Assembly (NCBI GenBank): GCA_022393335.1
Contig: JAJEKB010020275.1
Location: 366,745 to 430,744, forward strand
DNA length: 64,000 nt
Direction: 5' to 3'
Source of the DNA: Macrotrachela quadricornifera
Lineage: Eukaryota; Rotifera; Eurotatoria; Philodinida; Philodinidae
Of the stretch, positions 60,175 through 64,000 are shown one piece after another (the first letter of the stretch is position 1; each line of letters begins with the position of its first letter). The notes below the pieces were generated by a model. That model was not told where the DNA came from, searched no databases, and was given only the letters and a program-made list of their open reading frames with translations. Position numbers and translations under genes: made by a program.

Positions 60175-60660
60175 CCATGTAAAAAAATAAGTAGACAAAA
60201 ACCAACTTTTTAGTACTTTCAAAAGTTACATTTTAGCAGAACGAAGTACTTATAAATGAACCGTTTTAAGTAGTTTTTATATTTTTTGACTAAAAAAATA
60301 CTTTTAAACACAATGAAAAGTGTGAAAAAATAATAAAATCTACCATTAAAAGTGAAAATAATAATAAAAATTACTTTATTAATATTACAAATACTTAATA
60401 GTGTTTTTCAAAATAAAAAAATATTTACAAGCACTTTTAACATTAATATAGAAAAATAAAGTAAATATTATTGCTATTTTTCACTTCTAATGGCGAATTT
60501 TATTAGCTTTTCACACTTTCCATAGTACTTTAAAGTATTTTTTAGTCAAAAAAGTATGAAAACCACTTAAAAAGGTTCACTTATAAGTACTTCATTTCGC
60601 TAAAATGTAACTTTTAAAAGTGCTAAAAATTTGGTTTTTGTCTACTTATTTTTCACATGG
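60175..60660. repeat. Foldback element, about 230-bp arms
   Basis: The left end catgtaaaaaaataagtaga and the right end tctacttatttttcacatg are inverted copies. Pairing continues inward with many small differences (for example acgaagtacttataa / ttataagtacttcatt and gacaaaaacc / ggtttttgtc) to a centre near 60405-60430. There is no coding content. It is more diverged than the 6572 palindrome. Confidence 0.8.
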
Positions 60661-60689
60661 ATATCTATTGGGTAGTTTTTTATTGCTTA

Positions 60690-61341
60690 CGAGGGAACCG
60701 TCCGAGGTGCTAAAAAGCTGTTGACCCCAAATTTTGTCTATAAGTAGGGAATATATAGACTAGTAAAAGTTTAAGAGGATATGGACCCTAGTTGAGATTT
60801 GNNNNNNNNNNNNNNNNNNNNNNNNNNNNNNNNNNNNNNNNNNNNNNNNNNNNNNNNNNNNNNNNNNNNNNNNNNNNNNNNNNNNNNNNNNNNNNNNNNN
60901 NNNNNNNNNNNNNNNNNNNNNNNNNNNNNNNNNNNNNNNNNNNNNNNNNNNNNNNNNNNNNNNNNNNNNNNNNNNNNNNNNNNNNNNNNNNNNNNNNNNN
61001 NNNNNNNNNNNNNNNNNNNNNNNNNNNNNNNNNNNNNNNNNNNNNNNNNNNNNNNNNNNNNNNNNNNNNNNNNNNNNNNNNNNNNNNNNNNNNNNNNNNN
61101 NNNNNNNNNNNNNNNNNNNNNNNNNNNNNNNNNNNNNNNNNNNNNNNNNNNNNNNNNNNNNNNNNNNNNNNNNNNNNNNNNNNNNNNNNNNNNNNNNNNN
61201 NAATTATAGTAAACGGTCAATATCTCAGCCAAATCTCAACTAGGGTCCATATCCTCTTAAACTTTTACTAGTCTATGTATCCCTTACTTATGGACAAAAT
61301 TTGGGGTCAAAAGCGTTTTAGTACCTCGGAAGGTTCCCTCG
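60690..61341. repeat. Inverted repeat enclosing an assembly gap
   Basis: The left arm (60690-60801, cgagggaaccgtccgaggt inward) is the reverse complement of the right arm (about 61226-61341, ending ggttccctcg), differing at roughly ten positions by eye. The arms lead straight into a run of N. The repeat probably continues into the gap, since extra unique sequence follows the gap on the right before pairing starts. It is likely a foldback or TIR transposon that defeated assembly. Confidence 0.85.
60802..61201. other. Assembly gap of 400 N
   Basis: Exactly 400 undetermined bases, a round number suggesting an estimated or placeholder size. The translated frames across it are meaningless. Confidence 0.99.
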
Positions 61342-62610
61342 TTAGTTTAATCGCGACTCATTCAATCATACTCTCATCAATATCTAAAAACATCAATTTA
61401 TCTCGAATAGAGTTAAAAGTTCATTTGAACTATCTTATGGATGAGAATGGGCGAATTTACAGAGACATTCCAAGCTTTTAACGACCATCGGTTCGAATGG
61501 AATTTAATCAATTCATTATTAGGTACATTCAGAATAAACATAAACTGTACTGCAAACTATAGACACTTGAACTATTCAATTTATGTTGTTGTGTTTTCTG
61601 TGCCATAAAAAACTTGCATTTCCTTCGATTCTTATAAAAGTGAATGTCATTTGATTTTTCAATAAATCTACAATGATAAATATGTTGAATGGTTATTCAA
61701 GAAGAATGATATATCGAGATCAACTTGTTCAATATTGAAATCATTTGCATATGAGTAGATAACACTTTGATGAAAAGTCCTTTTTATTGAAGTATTGCAT
61801 TCGTAACATTCTATGAATCCTACGGTGTCTTTCTTGATATTAAATTAAATCTTGTTTCCATTCGAACGCATAGTAAAATCTCTCTAAATTGAATACCAAC
61901 GGGTCTTTTAATAAAGTGTTCATTAAAGGAGGTGTTCATCTTGTGGAGATTTCACATTAACTCTTACACGCTTTTTGTGTGTCCACATGGATTCACAGTG
62001 ATGTTTTTCGATCTTTTTGAGATGAATATTTATACATTTTGGGGTGACTCTTTTTCTAATTGTTAGTCTACTAACAATGCACCGAAGTCTTATAAAATTC
62101 CATAAATAGAGCCTAAAAATAAGAGAGAAAAGGGTGGATCTTGTGGCAGTTTTTGTGTTACACGAGTAATTAGTAATTTGTGGATGCTCTGATTAATCGC
62201 TGCAGATAGTCATAAGCGCAACGATGATCCATTGATCAGTATGACTTTTCAATTTCTAATGAAAATGTCTATAAATTAAAGCTGAAAAGAATTCGAGGAA
62301 GTCTTGCTTTCGAAAGTAATGATGAATTGATGAAAAGCATTTTACAGAATAAAGAATAGAAATCTGATTTACATTTTTCCCCTTCTGAATCTAGTATATA
62401 TAGCCATGATAAAAATCACAAATCATCGATATTCAGTATGGAAAGAACATGAAACTCAAGTATTCTATATTTATCTATATATGGACCCAATTGGACCCAC
62501 AAGCCATCCTTGATATGAAAAAATGAGGACAACGTACGAGGTTTAAGCGAAGTTTTACATGCATACAGTGTACTGTTCATATAGACAAATTATAACTATA
62601 TAACATTTAT
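61342..62610. other. Intergenic region between two transposons
   Basis: No gene is recognised. The open frame at 61275-61481 overlaps the right arm of the gapped repeat and has no similarity to known domains. Confidence 0.55.
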
Positions 62611-62619
62611 ATTAAAATG

Positions 62620-63795
62620 GGGTCTACGAAAATTGGTCGAATGAAAAATGATAGAACGAAAATTAGCCGCCGATAATTGGTCGCTACGAAAATTAGTCGC
62701 TATGAAAATTAGTCGCTACGAAAATTGGTCGCTACGAAAATTGATTGATACAAAAATTAGTCGCTATGCACAATAATCTACACATTCATAACTGAATAAT
62801 AGAATACTTGAAAACGAAACTCAATTGACACGAATAAATTAAATAATAACGACAAAATAACAAAAACAATAATGCATAGATTCTCAATATTATCATAAAA
62901 TTAAGGATTCTTTTTCCCTGATCTATATGAACCTATATAGGATTTCAATTACTAAAAAGAAAAATAAATTCTCTTAATAATACACCGATAATAAGTTTAA
63001 TTTCTTTATGATTAGATTAGTAGATTGTTCGTAGTTTATGTAAATCAAGATATTATAGTAGATCAGTTTCTTTTTCGCTAAGATATCGACATTTGTATTA
63101 AGTAAAACTCAAAGAAACGAAACTTTATCACTTTGTAATGACTTTAGTTATACTTTTGATGAAACAGCTGACGATAAAATTGATTGGAAATATGAATCTA
63201 CTCGAACGCTTAAATGGAAAGGTCGAGCTCATAGTAATTCTGTTAATACCACCATTTTACATGAAACTAATAATCATAATCATCTTGGAAATACTGTTTC
63301 AAATGAAACTCGAATATTTAAAGAAAAAATGCGTGATCGTGGTATTCACTATTATAAATCTACATGAACTGTGATTTATATTTCTTTAATGAATTTATCA
63401 GATAATACTGTAGCATGCATTTAAAACTTTAAACATAAAGTTTTGATATCCATCAGATTATTTTTCCTGTGTTTATGAGCTTTTTTGTATATTTTTTTAT
63501 CTTTTTTTGTTGTCTGTCGAACTAGTATCTATTCAATAATTCGTTTAGTTTAACATTGATCTATTAAAATAATTACTATTAGTGTTACGTAATGAAAAGT
63601 GGCACTCAATATTTTTTATGAAGACAGTTTGTTCTCTAATTACAAATTTGTCGACTAATTTTTGTATCAATCAATTTTCGTAGCGACCAATTTTCGTAGC
63701 GACTAATTTTCATAGCGACTAATTTTCGTAGCGACCAATTATCGGCGGCTAATTTTCGTTCTATCATTTTTCGTTCGACCAATTTTCGCTTTCCC
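62620..63795. mobile_element. Mutator-like (MULE) element with long TIRs
   Basis: A 1176-bp element flanked by a perfect 9-bp direct repeat, attaaaatg, at 62611-62619 and 63796-63804. The ends start with GGG and read cgaaaattggtcgaa in inverted orientation. The terminal inverted repeats run about 140-150 bp and consist of tandem variants of a 16-18-bp unit (cgctacgaaaattggt, cgctatgaaaattagt). A 9-bp target duplication, G-starting ends and long TIRs are hallmarks of Mutator-like elements. The interior carries a decayed FLYWCH zinc-finger segment and no transposase catalytic core, so the copy is non-autonomous. Confidence 0.88.
63080..63367 (+). pseudogene. Decayed FLYWCH zinc-finger fragment in MULE
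   Basis: An open frame of 95 codons inside the Mutator-like element contains NDFSYTFDETADDKIDWKYE, then TRTLKWKGRAHS and NNHNHLGN. The FLYWCH pattern normally has Phe-Tyr, Trp-x-Cys, a second Cys in a basic stretch (C-x-G-R-x-H) and a final His-x-His. Here both Cys are replaced (WKYE and LKWKGR) while HNH remains, so zinc binding is unlikely. FLYWCH domains commonly sit at the N-terminus of MULE transposases. The frame ends at a TGA before any catalytic domain. A different plus-strand frame over the same bases (63138-63374) is a shadow. Confidence 0.75.
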
Positions 63796-63804
63796 ATTAA
63801 AATG

Positions 63805-64000
63805 TATTATAGCTAACGTCAAAATTTAAAAAAAAGTAAAAAGAATATTGTGTATTTATAGTTACGAGACATCTGTTAATTCAAACAAAAAGTAATAAAC
63901 AAGGGTTTTAATTTATTATTTAAGTCACTTTTCGGCAACTGTATATTCCGAAGTATTCTCTTCAATTTCACAAATTGCACTTTTTCAGATAAATTTAATG
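63805..64000. other. Window end, no feature
   Basis: AT-rich sequence after the Mutator-like element. Nothing is recognised. Confidence 0.5.

Noticed and set aside
60771..61271. Open frames of about 136-159 codons across 60771-61271
   Set aside because: They consist almost entirely of undetermined bases in the assembly gap.
63138..63374. 78-codon hydrophobic plus-strand frame in the Mutator-like element
   Set aside because: It is a shadow of the FLYWCH frame, which lies in a different plus-strand frame over the same bases.

Overview
The window is a gene-rich piece of an invertebrate animal nuclear genome, most probably a bdelloid rotifer (Rotaria or Adineta type). The animal assignment rests on seven recognisable genes: a Dscam-type receptor, katanin p80, a ZMYND8-type chromatin reader, two neuronal calcium sensors, importin alpha and a GPI-tailed immunoglobulin protein. 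The bdelloid assignment is an inference. It rests on very AT-rich DNA, introns mostly about 45-60 bp with GT-AG ends, two F-box genes of the style expanded in bdelloids, a bacterial-type cupin fused to an animal-looking coiled coil, several genes with a splice acceptor just before the start codon (fitting spliced-leader trans-splicing), and many small inverted-repeat transposons. Gene models were read by hand from reading frames and splice signals.

Left part (1-16.8 kb): about 5 kb without a convincing gene, then a single-exon coiled-coil/cupin gene (5335-6171), a near-perfect 0.6 kb palindrome (6572-7193), a dead actin fragment (8412-8775, minus), a decayed mariner element whose 3' end is intact (to 10200), and an F-box/LRR-like gene (11135-12943, minus). 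Two smaller foldback repeats follow, one with a G-rich, quadruplex-capable centre.

Central part (16.8-50 kb): ZMYND8-like PHD-bromo-PWWP gene (plus); a sarcoplasmic-type EF-hand gene (minus); a dihydrofolate reductase (plus); katanin p80 (plus), carrying a 0.9 kb TA-flanked terminal-inverted-repeat element in one intron; a three-Ig GPI-tailed protein (plus) whose stop lies about 40 bp from the stop of a 7 kb Dscam-like receptor (minus); an ankyrin gene and a PP1-docking (SILR plus KEVTF) reading frame that may be one gene (minus); and two convergent neuronal calcium sensor genes.

Right part (50-64 kb): a 6 kb gene-poor stretch with a second foldback related to the one at 6.6 kb, an importin alpha gene that appears to lack the importin-beta-binding domain (minus), an orphan first exon of an F-box gene, and a dense run of inverted-repeat elements. 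That run includes a palindrome whose centre is a 400-N assembly gap and a Mutator-like element (62620-63795) with 9-bp target duplications and a decayed FLYWCH domain.

The genes do not form one pathway. Local themes are surface recognition (the two Ig genes), calcium sensing (three EF-hand genes) and repeat accumulation at the right end. No tRNA, rRNA or CRISPR array was recognised.
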